A DNA stretch of 64,000 nucleotides from Bacillus sp. V3-13 (GCF_002860165.1 NZ_PGUZ01000042.1:97274-161273), one strand, 5' to 3'; positions 19,121 to 28,077 are shown, counted from the stretch's first letter. The notes: generated by a model not told the origin, from the letters alone. Made by a program: numbers and translations.

Positions 19121-20320
19121 CTATCGGACCATCATCGTCAAATTGCCGGCGGCAATGATAACGGTAATGCTTAAAAAGAACATTAACGACACGATCGCCA
19201 GCGCAGCGAAAACGTAAATCACACTTTTGCTGATCACATCAAGGCAGGAAATAATCGGCCCCCCGCCAAGCGGCTGCAAAATCGCAGCGGCAAATTTATA
19301 TATAAAGGCAATCATCAAAATTTTAAGAGCAGGAAACGCAACGATTAACAGCAATATAATCACTCCGGCGATTCCAACTGTATTTTTCAGGAGGACGGAA
19401 GCGCTAATCACTGTATCCGTCGCATCGGTAAACATTCTCCCGATAACCGGTATAAAATTGCCGGTTATAAACTTTGCTGTCCTGAGCGTGACTCCATCCG
19501 TGACCGCAGTTGATGCACCCTGGACAGAAATAACGCCCAAAAAAACGGTTAAGAACAGCCCGAGCAGGCCGATGCTCCAATTTCGCAGGAGCTGGGCCAA
19601 CTGGGTGACTTTATAATGTTCGGTTAAAATGCTGACAATGCTGAGCAGCGCAGATAAAAAGAGGAGCGGCAAAACCACGTACTGAATGAGCAAGCCGCTC
19701 GTATTCATCAGAAAAAGGATGACTGGATGAAAAAAAGCCGCCGAGACCAGCCCTCCTGAAGCTGCAATTAATGCAAGCAAAAGCGGGACAAGCGCAAGAA
19801 TGAAATGAATCATCGAGCTGATCGCCTCGTTCGTATAGCTGATCGCAACGTGAAAGCTATTTAAAGCAATGATCATCAGCACGATAAAGACAACCGCATA
19901 AGCGACTTTGCTTACGTTGCTTTTCTCAAAAGCATTTTGCAGCGATTGTAAAAACATGCTGAAAATCGTCAGCATGATTAAAGAGCCAAGCAGTTTCCCG
20001 TTGACAAGAAATTCGTGAAACAAAAATTTCAAGCCGCCTGTGAACCACTCCTGTAAAGAAAATTGCTTGTCCCCTTTAATAAAATCGTACAGGCTTCCTT
20101 TTTGGCTCTCGGGCAAAAACCCTCCGTATTCGCTTAGGATATCTTCCCAGAATTGCTTGAGTTCATCTATATTGAGCGTATCAAGCTGGACATCGGCCAT
20201 CTCTTCTGCATTTAATGCGGGATTTGGCTGATCTTTTTCGGGTGAGGCTTGTACGGCTGGAACGAATACAAAGGACAATGTAAAAACAAGGATGATCAAT
20301 AGCTGCCGCCGCTGCTTCAT
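19121..20320 (-). CDS. spoIIIAE: Stage III sporulation protein SpoIIIAE
   Basis: 399 residues. A cleavable-looking signal peptide (about 1-25, ending Val-Gln-Ala-Ser) is followed by a soluble segment and seven or so hydrophobic spans. Conserved pieces include Gly-Leu-Phe-Leu-Thr-Val-Phe-Leu-Gly-Val and Ile-Ser-Val-Gln-Gly-Ala. AGAGGTGG stands before the ATG. It is the polytopic core of the SpoIIIA channel complex. Confidence 0.94.
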   Translation of the reverse strand: MKQRRQLLIILVFTLSFVFVPAVQASPEKDQPNPALNAEEMADVQLDTLNIDELKQFWEDILSEYGGFLPESQKGSLYDFIKGDKQFSLQEWFTGGLKFLFHEFLVNGKLLGSLIMLTIFSMFLQSLQNAFEKSNVSKVAYAVVFIVLMIIALNSFHVAISYTNEAISSMIHFILALVPLLLALIAASGGLVSAAFFHPVILFLMNTSGLLIQYVVLPLLFLSALLSIVSILTEHYKVTQLAQLLRNWSIGLLGLFLTVFLGVISVQGASTAVTDGVTLRTAKFITGNFIPVIGRMFTDATDTVISASVLLKNTVGIAGVIILLLIVAFPALKILMIAFIYKFAAAILQPLGGGPIISCLDVISKSVIYVFAALAIVSLMFFLSITVIIAAGNLTMMVR

Positions 20321-20355
20321 GGTACCACCTCTTTTTAATGGAATCCTGCTTCGAT

Positions 20356-20745
20356 TTAGTTCGGGATTAGTTGGATGACGGTTTCAATCATGACGGTCAG
20401 GATCGGGATAGCCATCGCCAGGATCAAAATTTTGCCGGCTAATTCTATTTTTGAGGCGATCGCACCCTGGCCCGCATCCTTCGTGATTTGCGCTGCAAAT
20501 TCGGCAATATAGGCGATGCCGATGATTTTCAATATCGTTTCTACATAAATGAGGTTCACTTTCGCATTTACGGCTATTTGCTCGACCATATGGATAACTT
20601 GATAGATTTGATCGACAAGGAACAGGAAGATGGCGCAGCCAACAAAAACGATTAAAAGAAAGGCAAAATTCGGTTTTTGCTCCTTCACGATTAATGCAAG
20701 GAAAGTAGCTACTAAGGCCACTCCTGCGATTTGGATGATCTCAAT
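20356..20745 (-). CDS. spoIIIAD: Stage III sporulation protein SpoIIIAD, probable ATT start
   Basis: Family match is clear: Leu-Ile-Val-Lys-Glu-Gln-Lys-Pro and Ile-Thr-Lys-Asp-Ala-Gly-Gln-Gly-Ala-Ile-Ala-Ser-Lys-Ile-Glu. The first ATG/GTG/TTG in frame is a GTG at 20721, but that removes eight conserved residues and has no spaced ribosome site. An ATT at 20745 lies 7 bases after AGGGAGGG and opens with Glu-Ile-Ile-Gln-Ile-Ala-Gly, matching B. subtilis SpoIIIAD (Asp-Ile-Ile-Gln-Ile-Val-Gly). This gives 129 residues versus 133 in B. subtilis. A CTG at 20751 is a less well-spaced alternative. It is a membrane protein with several hydrophobic spans. Confidence 0.85.
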   Translation of the reverse strand: MEIIQIAGVALVATFLALIVKEQKPNFAFLLIVFVGCAIFLFLVDQIYQVIHMVEQIAVNAKVNLIYVETILKIIGIAYIAEFAAQITKDAGQGAIASKIELAGKILILAMAIPILTVMIETVIQLIPN

Positions 20746-20759
20746 CGCCAGTCCCTCCC

Positions 20760-20966
20760 TTATCCCTGGAACAGGAAGACAGATTTAATTTTTTGAAATA
20801 ATTCATCCACAATGGAGGCCACCATAAACAAAATATATATAAACCCGAACAGGGTAACCCACTGGGCATATTCTTTTTTTCCAACCTGATCAAGAATCGT
20901 ATGCAGGAAAGCCACGACTATTCCCACTCCGGCAATTTTAAAAATCACATCAACCTCTATGCCCAT
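20760..20966 (-). CDS. spoIIIAC: Stage III sporulation protein SpoIIIAC
   Basis: 68 residues, equal to B. subtilis, with two transmembrane helices. The sequence Lys-Ile-Ala-Gly-Val-Gly-Ile-Val-Val-Ala-Phe-Leu-His-Thr-Ile-Leu is nearly identical to the family. I prefer the second of two tandem ATGs (20966), 5 bases after AGGGGGAG. It lies 14 bases before the proposed spoIIIAD start. Confidence 0.94.
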   Translation of the reverse strand: MGIEVDVIFKIAGVGIVVAFLHTILDQVGKKEYAQWVTLFGFIYILFMVASIVDELFQKIKSVFLFQG

Positions 20967-20984
20967 CATTTCTCCCCCTAAGTG

Positions 20985-21500
20985 CTACATCAGTAATATG
21001 ATGACTAGTAATCCGGACAGGAATCCGAGACTTTTGACCATTTTTTCGTATTTCGCCTGTTTATCACGGGCGTCGGCTTCTTCCCTTTCCAGATGGGAAA
21101 GAGTGAGGATAATTTGTTTTTGCTGGGAATGGCGGTCATGGCGGCCAAGCGTTTCCCCGAACTGCTTCATAATTTCAAATTCCCCCTGCTTGAAGGCTGT
21201 CAGCTTCCAAATGTCATTTAAGCTGTCTTCCCAGGCGGCCTTGACCGTTGTTTCTGATTCGGTCAATTTATTGGCAAACGCTTCAAAAAACAACGAAAGC
21301 GGTTTTGGGAGCTGGGCAGCTAATCGTCTTGAAGCTTCATGCAATGGTGTATGCCCATACATGATTTCCGCCTCGAGTGACTGCAATGCTGATTTCAGCT
21401 GCCGGAGCTGCCGCGGCCTCTCACTTAAATGGCGGGAAGCTTCAAAGCCAGTCCATGTGGTCGCAATAATAATGAGTATGGCACCGATTATTTTCAGCAT
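20985..21500 (-). CDS. spoIIIAB: Stage III sporulation protein SpoIIIAB
   Basis: 171 residues with N- and C-terminal hydrophobic segments flanking a helical soluble domain (Leu-Lys-Ser-Ala-Leu-Gln-Ser-Leu-Glu-Ala-Glu-Ile-Met-Tyr-Gly). It resembles GspF-like pilus-assembly platform proteins. It begins at the base after the spoIIIAA stop, so translation is coupled. Confidence 0.94.
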   Translation of the reverse strand: MLKIIGAILIIIATTWTGFEASRHLSERPRQLRQLKSALQSLEAEIMYGHTPLHEASRRLAAQLPKPLSLFFEAFANKLTESETTVKAAWEDSLNDIWKLTAFKQGEFEIMKQFGETLGRHDRHSQQKQIILTLSHLEREEADARDKQAKYEKMVKSLGFLSGLLVIILLM

Positions 21501-22424
21501 TTACGTCACTCTCGCTTTTTCTCTCATTTCACGGCCGAAACTATCCTTTATTTTTGTAATGGTTCCCGGGCCTTTTGAACGGTTCAGTTCGATATATCGC
21601 TCAAATATGCCCAGTTCAATCAACGGACTTAAAGTCGGCCTCTTTTTCACTTCAGCCAGCGTACTGCCGTGGGTGGTCATAATCAATTTGATGCCGGCGT
21701 TAACTGCTTCCATAACCGCTTCCCCGTCTTCTTTCCGGCCAATTTCATCCGCGATCAGTACATCCGGACTCATCGAGCGAACCATCATCATCATTCCTTC
21801 TGCTTTCGGGCACGCATCGAGAATATCAACACGCGGGCCGAAGGTTAACTGGGGAATGCCGTTCACGCTGCCGGCAATTTCAGACCGTTCATCAACAATC
21901 CCCACTTTAAATGGGCCGAAGCCTGCTTCCGGACTGCCACTTGAAATGATTCGCGCTAAATCGCGGAGCAATGTCGTCTTTCCGGTTTGCGGCGGTCCGA
22001 TAATCAGCGTATGGGACCATAAGCCCTGGTATAAGTAGGGAACCAGCTTCTCTGCAATTCCGAGCTTTTCCCTGGCAATTCTAATATTAAAAGAGGAAAC
22101 ATCCCTGATCGCTTTGACGGCGCCGTTTTCAAGAATCACCTTGCCGCCAAGCCCAACCCGGTGCCCCCCCTCAATCGTGATATAGCCGCGCCTCAGCTCC
22201 TCCTCCATCGTATAAATGGAAAAATGGCTGATCTTATTCAGCAAATGGTCCGCATCCTCAGGCCTCACTATATAGGATAAAAATCGTGGCAATCCTTTCA
22301 CTGTTACCTCGATGGGCCGGTGGATCCTTATGCGTATTTCTTCAATATGTTCTAATTGATCAGGAGGGATTTCCTTCAGTTTTTCAGCAATGTCTTTAGG
22401 CAAAAAGGCTAAAACAGTTTCCAC
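21501..22424 (-). CDS. spoIIIAA: Stage III sporulation protein SpoIIIAA (secretion-type ATPase)
   Basis: The GTG at 22424 gives 307 residues, exactly the B. subtilis length, and starts Glu-Thr-Val-Leu-Ala-Phe-Leu-Pro. GAGGAGG lies 11 bases upstream. An in-frame start at 22523 would extend past the sigma-E promoter at 22467-22495 and is rejected. Walker A is Gly-Pro-Pro-Gln-Thr-Gly-Lys-Thr-Thr and Walker B is Val-Leu-Ile-Ala-Asp-Glu-Ile-Gly. It is the presumed energy source of the SpoIIIA-SpoIIQ channel and first gene of the mother-cell operon. Confidence 0.95.
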   Translation of the reverse strand: METVLAFLPKDIAEKLKEIPPDQLEHIEEIRIRIHRPIEVTVKGLPRFLSYIVRPEDADHLLNKISHFSIYTMEEELRRGYITIEGGHRVGLGGKVILENGAVKAIRDVSSFNIRIAREKLGIAEKLVPYLYQGLWSHTLIIGPPQTGKTTLLRDLARIISSGSPEAGFGPFKVGIVDERSEIAGSVNGIPQLTFGPRVDILDACPKAEGMMMMVRSMSPDVLIADEIGRKEDGEAVMEAVNAGIKLIMTTHGSTLAEVKKRPTLSPLIELGIFERYIELNRSKGPGTITKIKDSFGREMREKARVT

Positions 22425-22466
22425 AATCCTTGATTCCTCCTCGATAGACAGGCTCCCGTTATTAAA

Positions 22467-22495
22467 AATGTATGCCTGCCCGGCTACATTATGAC
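22467..22495 (-). promoter_or_regulatory. Sigma-E-type promoter of the spoIIIA operon
   Basis: On the minus strand GTCATAAT, a 13-base spacer and CATACATT agree with the sigma-E consensus (GTCATATT / CATACAnT). The start point would fall about 35 bases before the spoIIIAA GTG. This agrees with the mother-cell control known for spoIIIA in B. subtilis. Confidence 0.7.
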
Positions 22496-22620
22496 CAAGC
22501 GTCATAAATTTGCTGAAGATCACTTCAATACAGGCCTGAACTTTTCAGGAAAACATTTGGAAAATCACGAATATAATTTATACTGAAGATGAAGAAGATT
22601 TTTTGGAAGGAGGTGGGATT

Positions 22621-22683
22621 ATGGCTGGGCAATGTGCATATGTGAAAAGGCCTTGTCATCGACAAGACCTTTTTGTTTTTTAA
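22621..22683 (+). CDS. Possible 20-residue ORF with strong ribosome-binding site
   Basis: The ATG at 22621 lies 7 bases after GAAGGAGG, an excellent ribosome site, yet the frame closes after 20 codons. Its 3' half is the terminator stem and T tract at 22645-22680. A perfect TATAAT lies at 22572-22577, but no matching -35 was found. It could be a leader or relic peptide, or the ribosome site could be fortuitous. No family recognised. Confidence 0.3.
   Translation: MAGQCAYVKRPCHRQDLFVF
22645..22680. terminator. Terminator between sugar cassette and spoIIIA
   Basis: AAGGCCTTGTC / GACAAGACCTT has a 3-base loop and one mismatch. The plus strand continues with TTTTGTTTTTT, a strong T tract. The minus strand, needed for the permease operon, has only four Ts, so it may work in both directions with unequal strength. 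Confidence 0.65.
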
Positions 22684-22694
22684 TAAAAATCAAG

Positions 22695-23522
22695 TTATTT
22701 ACCACCTGTAAAAGAAATCCCCTTAATAAAATAGCGGTTAAAGAAAGCGTACAATAGCAATACCGGAAGGGTAAAGACCATCGATGCAGCCATGATGTAA
22801 TTCCAGTAGCTGACAAATTGCCCTTTAAAGGTATTGAGTCCGAGCGGAAGCGTAAACATATCCGCATCGGTCATGACGATCAGCGGCCTCATAAAGTCGT
22901 TCCATGAGCCCATAAAAATAAAGATCGCCTGGGCCGCCAATGCCGGCTTTGCCAATGGCAGCACAATCCTGAAGAATGTGCCAAAACGGCTTAATCCGTC
23001 GATTTCAGCAGCCTCCTCCAATTCTTTCGGGAAGTTAATAAAGAACTGGCGCATCATGAAAATATAAGTAGCGTTAATCATCGCCGGAACAATCATGCCC
23101 TGATAAGAGTTAAGCCAGCCAAACTCTTTTAAGATTAAATAGTTTGGAATCATCGTTACTTGAACCGGAATCATCAATACACCCAGGACCACAATAAACA
23201 GCACTTTTTTCCCCGGGAATGCCAGGCGGGCAAGTGCGTAGCCTGCCATTGAGTTGAAAATCAAATTCAGGAATGTCGTAATGGTCGCGATGACAATACT
23301 GTTCAACATCCAGCGGGGAAACAATTCCTGTTCAATAAAGATTTGCTTATAATTATCCAGCGTAAAATCCTTCGGAATAAAACTTAATGTTCCACTGACG
23401 ATTTCCTGCAGTGTTTTAAATGACGATGACAGTGCCCATAGAAACGGCACCAATGTTGTAATTGCATAAAGTACTAGAATGGTATATAAAAAGATCTTCC
23501 CGAAACCCGGCTTTTTCTTCAT
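22695..23522 (-). CDS. Carbohydrate ABC transporter permease (MalG type)
   Basis: 275 residues with about six membrane spans and the inner-membrane signature Glu-Ala-Ala-Glu-Ile-Asp-Gly-Leu-Ser then Pro-Leu-Ala-Lys-Pro. That loop contacts the ATPase. It is the last gene of the sugar cassette, 20 bases after the other permease. No ATPase is encoded here, so a shared MsmX-like ATPase is presumably used, as is usual in Bacillus. Substrate unknown, probably an oligosaccharide or glucoside. Confidence 0.92.
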   Translation of the reverse strand: MKKKPGFGKIFLYTILVLYAITTLVPFLWALSSSFKTLQEIVSGTLSFIPKDFTLDNYKQIFIEQELFPRWMLNSIVIATITTFLNLIFNSMAGYALARLAFPGKKVLFIVVLGVLMIPVQVTMIPNYLILKEFGWLNSYQGMIVPAMINATYIFMMRQFFINFPKELEEAAEIDGLSRFGTFFRIVLPLAKPALAAQAIFIFMGSWNDFMRPLIVMTDADMFTLPLGLNTFKGQFVSYWNYIMAASMVFTLPVLLLYAFFNRYFIKGISFTGGK

Positions 23523-23542
23523 TATTGTCTCTCCTCCCCCTA

Positions 23543-24442
23543 TTAATATAAGGACTCTTCCTTGGAAAATTTACGCTGCAATAAGGTCGCAATCAGGATA
23601 ACCAACGCGAGCAGGAATGAAAGTGCAGCTGCATATCCCATTGTTCCCAGTGTTTTAAATGCATATTGATAGACTAATAAAACAACTGTTAAGGTACTAT
23701 TATCAGGTCCTCCTGAACCTGCAGAGAAGATGTATGATTGATCAAACAACTGGAATGTACCGATCAAACCCATGATCGCCACAAACGATGTAACCGGGCG
23801 CAAGTTTGGAACTGTAATATGCCAAAATTTGTGAAATACATTTGCTCCGTCCAGTTCTGCTGCTTCGTATAAAGAATCAGGAATGCCTTGAAGAGCAGCG
23901 AGATAAATCACCATAAAGAACGGCGCCGTTGACCAGATATTCATGATCATGATCGCATTAAGTGCTATATTCGGATCTCCCAAAAAATTGTATGTTGGAA
24001 GGCCAATAAAATCCAGAACATTGTTAATCAAGCCTTCTTTGTTATACATCCACATAAAAATTAATGTAAGCACAGCGGAAGAAGTTAAAGTAGGCAAGAA
24101 ATAAACAATTCTAAAGAATGTTTGCCCTTTTAACCCTGCATTAAGAGTTGCTGCGAGAATAAGTGCAAGCAGAGTTTGGCATGGAACCACAATGATTACG
24201 TATTTAAATGTGTTCCAAAGCGCAATCTTTGCCCTCGTATCGTCCAGTATTCTCGTAAAATTATCAAAAGCAACGAAGTCATAGCTTATATTTCCTAAAA
24301 GCTGTACCTTATGAAAGGACAAGAAGATAATATAAAAGATCGGCCCGATAATAAATAGCAATAAGACGAATAGAGCAGGTGTCATAAAAGTATAGCCCTG
24401 GCCTGCTTCACGTAGTTTCCTGGCGGAAAATAAGCTTTTCAT
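23543..24442 (-). CDS. Carbohydrate ABC transporter permease (MalF type)
   Basis: 299 residues. The ATG at 24442 is 8 bases after AAGGAG; an in-frame start three codons earlier lies inside that site. There are six hydrophobic spans and the ATPase-contact loop Tyr-Glu-Ala-Ala-Glu-Leu-Asp-Gly-Ala then Pro-Asn-Leu-Arg-Pro. It partners the MalG-type permease just downstream and the binding protein upstream. A long hairpin separates it from the binding-protein gene. Confidence 0.92.
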   Translation of the reverse strand: MKSLFSARKLREAGQGYTFMTPALFVLLLFIIGPIFYIIFLSFHKVQLLGNISYDFVAFDNFTRILDDTRAKIALWNTFKYVIIVVPCQTLLALILAATLNAGLKGQTFFRIVYFLPTLTSSAVLTLIFMWMYNKEGLINNVLDFIGLPTYNFLGDPNIALNAIMIMNIWSTAPFFMVIYLAALQGIPDSLYEAAELDGANVFHKFWHITVPNLRPVTSFVAIMGLIGTFQLFDQSYIFSAGSGGPDNSTLTVVLLVYQYAFKTLGTMGYAAALSFLLALVILIATLLQRKFSKEESLY

Positions 24443-24492
24443 CTTTAACACTCCTTTTGAAATTCGTAACGAAGCTCATCCATTAGCTGTGA

Positions 24493-24540
24493 GACCTCTT
24501 TCTGCCGAAGTTCAGGAAGGACTTCGCGCAGAAAGAGGTC
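24493..24540. other. Long intercistronic hairpin between binding protein and permease genes
   Basis: GACCTCTTTCTGC plus CGAAGT (24493-24511) pair with ACTTCG plus GCAGAAAGAGGTC (24521-24540), about 19 pairs with one bulge and a 9-base loop. No T tract follows on the minus strand (TCACAGC...). It therefore looks like an mRNA-stabilising or attenuating hairpin that keeps binding-protein levels above permease levels, as known for other sugar ABC operons. That role is inferred. Confidence 0.65.
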
Positions 24541-24591
24541 TACAGTTTGGAAAGGAAAGGGGAAACTTTCTTCCCCCTCACCTTCAGTGGA

Positions 24592-25860
24592 TTATTGTGA
24601 TTCAATTTCATTATTTGCTTGTTTCTGAGCTTCTTTCAATGCCTCATCAAGAGGACGTTCACCAAGGAAAGCGCTTAAAAATTGGTTGTTAAAGTTATTC
24701 ATGATAATTGGCAGGTTTACACCTTCTGACCATACTGTTGCATAGGATGCACCCGCTACTAAAGGAGCACGAAGTTCATCTTTGTCAAATCCCAGCTTTT
24801 CCGCTACAGACTTTCTTGAAGGCAAGGCATAACCAAGGCTTGTCCAGGTCTCCATTCCTTCCTTGCCAGTTAAGTAAGAAATCAATTCCCATGATGCTTC
24901 TTTCTTTTCGGAAGCAGCGTTCATTACATAAGCAACATCATACGCCATTGTTGACTTTTTGCCTTTAACGGTTGGAAGCTCAGCGGTTGCATATTCGATA
25001 TCCGGGAATGTATCTGCTAAATAAGGAATCGCCCAGTTCCCTTCGATAACCATGGCTGCTTTCCCCTGGCCGAACATTTCTCCGCCCCAAGTTACGCCAA
25101 CTTCTTTAGGTTCAACGGAGGACTTATCCACATTGTGCATTTCAATGATTGGCTGCAGCGCTTCTACAACCTCAGGGGATGCAAAGTTTGCTTTGCCATC
25201 CTTTACAACATCTCCGCCACCAGACTCGGCAAGCCAGAACATACGGGCAAGCTCGGGAGCCACGCCAAAACCATACACTCCGTCCTTGGTCAATTTCTTG
25301 GCTGCTTCGCGAAGCTCATCCCATGTTTTTGGCACTTCAACGCCTGCTTCTTCAAGCATTTTCTTGTTATAGAATAAAGCCAGTGTTGAATAATCTTTAG
25401 GAAATCCATATGTTTGGCCGTCAACCTTGAAAGCATCCAACAAAGGCTTCTCGAAATCATCGACATCAAACTCTTCTGTTACGTATCCATCAAGAGGTTC
25501 AATTACACCAGTTTGAATAAGGCCCGGTGCTTCAAATGCATCCAGATAAAAGACATCAGGACCCTCACCGCCGATTAAACGCGTTTTAATAACATCCATG
25601 TATTGCTCAGAAATAATTTCAAGCTTTACGTCGATATTAGGGTGTTTTTCTTCGAAATCAGAAATCGTCTGTTTGAGCAGTTTCTCTTCAGTAGGATTGC
25701 CACCCCAGCCAGCAAGTGTTACTTCGACTTTTTCTCCACTGCCGGATTCCCCGTTGCTGCCGCTTTTTGATGTATCATCGCTGCCGCTGCAGCCAGCTAA
25801 GATGCTGGCAGCCAGCATCGAAGTAATCCCCAGTGACGCCATCCATTTTTTTGACCTCAT
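24592..25860 (-). CDS. Sugar ABC transporter substrate-binding lipoprotein
   Basis: 422 residues, extracellular solute-binding protein family 1. The signal peptide ends in a lipobox (Ile-Leu-Ala-Gly-Cys, Cys at about 23), followed by a Ser/Gly/Asp-rich tether. The family body shows Thr-Leu-Ala-Gly-Trp-Gly-Gly-Asn-Pro and Gly-Gly-Glu-Gly-Pro-Asp-Val-Phe-Tyr. AAGGGG stands 10 bases before the ATG. It lies 81 bases after the glycoside hydrolase and delivers substrate to the two permeases. Confidence 0.93.
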   Translation of the reverse strand: MRSKKWMASLGITSMLAASILAGCSGSDDTSKSGSNGESGSGEKVEVTLAGWGGNPTEEKLLKQTISDFEEKHPNIDVKLEIISEQYMDVIKTRLIGGEGPDVFYLDAFEAPGLIQTGVIEPLDGYVTEEFDVDDFEKPLLDAFKVDGQTYGFPKDYSTLALFYNKKMLEEAGVEVPKTWDELREAAKKLTKDGVYGFGVAPELARMFWLAESGGGDVVKDGKANFASPEVVEALQPIIEMHNVDKSSVEPKEVGVTWGGEMFGQGKAAMVIEGNWAIPYLADTFPDIEYATAELPTVKGKKSTMAYDVAYVMNAASEKKEASWELISYLTGKEGMETWTSLGYALPSRKSVAEKLGFDKDELRAPLVAGASYATVWSEGVNLPIIMNNFNNQFLSAFLGERPLDEALKEAQKQANNEIESQ

Positions 25861-25941
25861 TTTTGAAATTCCCCTTTCAAAATTTTTGAAATTAATATAT
25901 CTAAAGGAGGTTTCTCTCCTAAAGAGCGATGTAGCTTAACG

Positions 25942-28053
25942 TTAAACTTTTTCGCCTTGCTTAAACACCAGCTCACAGCCTGTCGTATTCTTGAGTACCT
26001 GAACATTGATCGTATTTTCAGTTCTGGTAACCGAGATGGATAAATGTCCTTCGCAGATGGCTATATCGCTGACAGTCAACTCATGCATGTCTTCAAGCAA
26101 TGCAGGAGAAAGTTGAATCACCTTGTTAATGCTGTCCGGAAATAGTCCGAGCAGCGACTGGATAAACACAAGTGGTGTACCTGCAGCCCAGGCTTGTGGA
26201 GAACACGCAACCGGATATTTAACCGCTTTTCCGATTGAGGCATCATATCCACAAAACAGTTCAGGAAGCCGGTCATATTCAAAGTGGGCACCGGCACGTA
26301 TCAATCCTTCAATGACTATATTCGCAGCATCCTGGCGGAGAAGTTTGCTCATCCCCAGCAAAATCAAGCTATTGTCATGCGGCCAAATACTGCCGTCATG
26401 GTAGCTCATCGGATTATAAGCAGACTCGCCTTCACCCATAGTGCGAATGCCGAAGCCGGAAAACATTTTTTTAGATAAAAGTGTATTTATTACTGCTTCA
26501 GCTTTTTCTTTTTCCAGCATTTCAGATAGAAGAACATGTCCAGGATTTGAAGTAATTGTTCCTACTTGCTGCTTGTTGGAATCAAGAGCTATTGCATAGA
26601 AATTGGCATCCTCCATCCAAAAGGCTTCATCAAATCGATCCTTTAATTGCTGCGCTTGTTTTCGCAATTCCTGCGCTTCTGTAAGCTTTTCTATTCTTTC
26701 ATAGATGTTGGCGATATCCATTTTCGCCTGGTATACATAACCCTGAACCTCGGATAAGGCAATCGGTGTTTCAGCATAATCACCGTTCCTGTGTACAACT
26801 GAATCTCCGGAGTCTTTCCAACCCTGGTTGGCAATTCCCTTGCTGGACTCCTGGTGGTATTCAACAAATAAATCTCCATCCCGGTCGCCGTAATGGTCGA
26901 TCCAATTAAGCGCGGCTTCCACGTTGTCAGAAAGCTGTTTGACCAGCTCCAGATCACCTGTCCACTTGACATATTCCGAGAGCAAAATTAAGAACAATGG
27001 TGTTGCATCAATGGTTCCATAATAAGGAGTGAACGGGATTTGATTGGTTGCCGCCAGTTCACCATAGCGAATTTCATGCATGATTTTTCCCGGCTGTTCG
27101 TCTCTCCATGGATCCACCTTTTTCCCCTGGCTGCTTGCCATTGTTAACAAGGTTCCTTTTGCAATCTCAGGATTGAAAGCCAGCATTTGCAGTGCTGCGA
27201 TTAGACTATCCCGTCCGAAAGGAACTCCGTACCACGGCAATCCTGCGACCGGAAACTTTCCGTATCCTACATCGGTCAGCAACACCCTTAAGTCATCGAT
27301 TCCCCGGTCAACCAATCTTTGCAACGGAAGATAATCTGTATGAACCTTTGTAATCTCCTTTCCCCAAGCCTCATAAGACGCTTTTAACCGGGACATTGCC
27401 TCCTCAATCTCAATATTCTTTTTCGGCTCTTCCTGGCCAATCAGAGGCTGAATTGTAAATGTAACCGTTTTCTCTTCGGCGTTATGCAAAGAAATGTTAA
27501 ACGAAATATTCCCGCCTTCTTCAACCGTTGCTGCGCCCTGATCCCAGGATACTAACGAACGGCGGATAACTTTGTCAGCGCCAAGATAGTTGAAAGTGAT
27601 TGAGTTGTCCTCGATACTCTGTCCGGTGCGTTTACCCATTGTGCCATTTTGAAATCCGCGCACAACAAACATATCTGTAAAATCGGCATCTATATGGACG
27701 CTTAGATCAAACTGCACCGGCTTTGGAAAGTAATTTTTCACTTTAATAGATTCGTATAGAATCCCTTCATTTATAAATCTTGTACGTTCAATTTCAACTG
27801 ATTCCCTCCATAACACAAGTGAACCGTCCTTCTCCATATGGGGGTTTGTCAACAATATCGAAGCCATATAATTTTCTCTGGCATCAGATGACAAAAGAAT
27901 TGGCTCTTCTCCATTAATTTTGATATCAAGCTTGCTCAAGAATCGAGTATCTTTACGGTACAGGCCCAATCCGTAAGCGTGATTCTCGGGGATGTTCCCT
28001 TTTTCATCCGTTAAAAGAAATAAATCATTTTCTTTAATTACTCTGTACTCCAT
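25942..28053 (-). CDS. Amylo-alpha-1,6-glucosidase / debranching-type glycoside hydrolase
   Basis: 703 residues. The ATG at 28053 is 6 bases after AGGAGG; the in-frame extension to 28134 reads through the operator region. The N-terminal beta domain (about 5-220) has Tyr-Arg-Lys-Asp-Thr-Arg-Phe-Leu-Ser, typical of glycogen-debranching N-terminal domains. The C-terminal alpha/alpha barrel shows Phe-Gly-Arg-Asp-Ser-Leu, Asp-Ala-Thr-Pro-Leu-Phe and Ser-Ile-Trp-Pro-His-Asp-Asn. There is no signal peptide, so it acts on sugars after import. The exact linkage is unknown; intracellular hydrolysis of an alpha-glucoside is the best guess. Confidence 0.85.
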   Translation of the reverse strand: MEYRVIKENDLFLLTDEKGNIPENHAYGLGLYRKDTRFLSKLDIKINGEEPILLSSDARENYMASILLTNPHMEKDGSLVLWRESVEIERTRFINEGILYESIKVKNYFPKPVQFDLSVHIDADFTDMFVVRGFQNGTMGKRTGQSIEDNSITFNYLGADKVIRRSLVSWDQGAATVEEGGNISFNISLHNAEEKTVTFTIQPLIGQEEPKKNIEIEEAMSRLKASYEAWGKEITKVHTDYLPLQRLVDRGIDDLRVLLTDVGYGKFPVAGLPWYGVPFGRDSLIAALQMLAFNPEIAKGTLLTMASSQGKKVDPWRDEQPGKIMHEIRYGELAATNQIPFTPYYGTIDATPLFLILLSEYVKWTGDLELVKQLSDNVEAALNWIDHYGDRDGDLFVEYHQESSKGIANQGWKDSGDSVVHRNGDYAETPIALSEVQGYVYQAKMDIANIYERIEKLTEAQELRKQAQQLKDRFDEAFWMEDANFYAIALDSNKQQVGTITSNPGHVLLSEMLEKEKAEAVINTLLSKKMFSGFGIRTMGEGESAYNPMSYHDGSIWPHDNSLILLGMSKLLRQDAANIVIEGLIRAGAHFEYDRLPELFCGYDASIGKAVKYPVACSPQAWAAGTPLVFIQSLLGLFPDSINKVIQLSPALLEDMHELTVSDIAICEGHLSISVTRTENTINVQVLKNTTGCELVFKQGEKV

Positions 28054-28077
28054 GGTGCTCCTCCTAAATTCTGTTTT

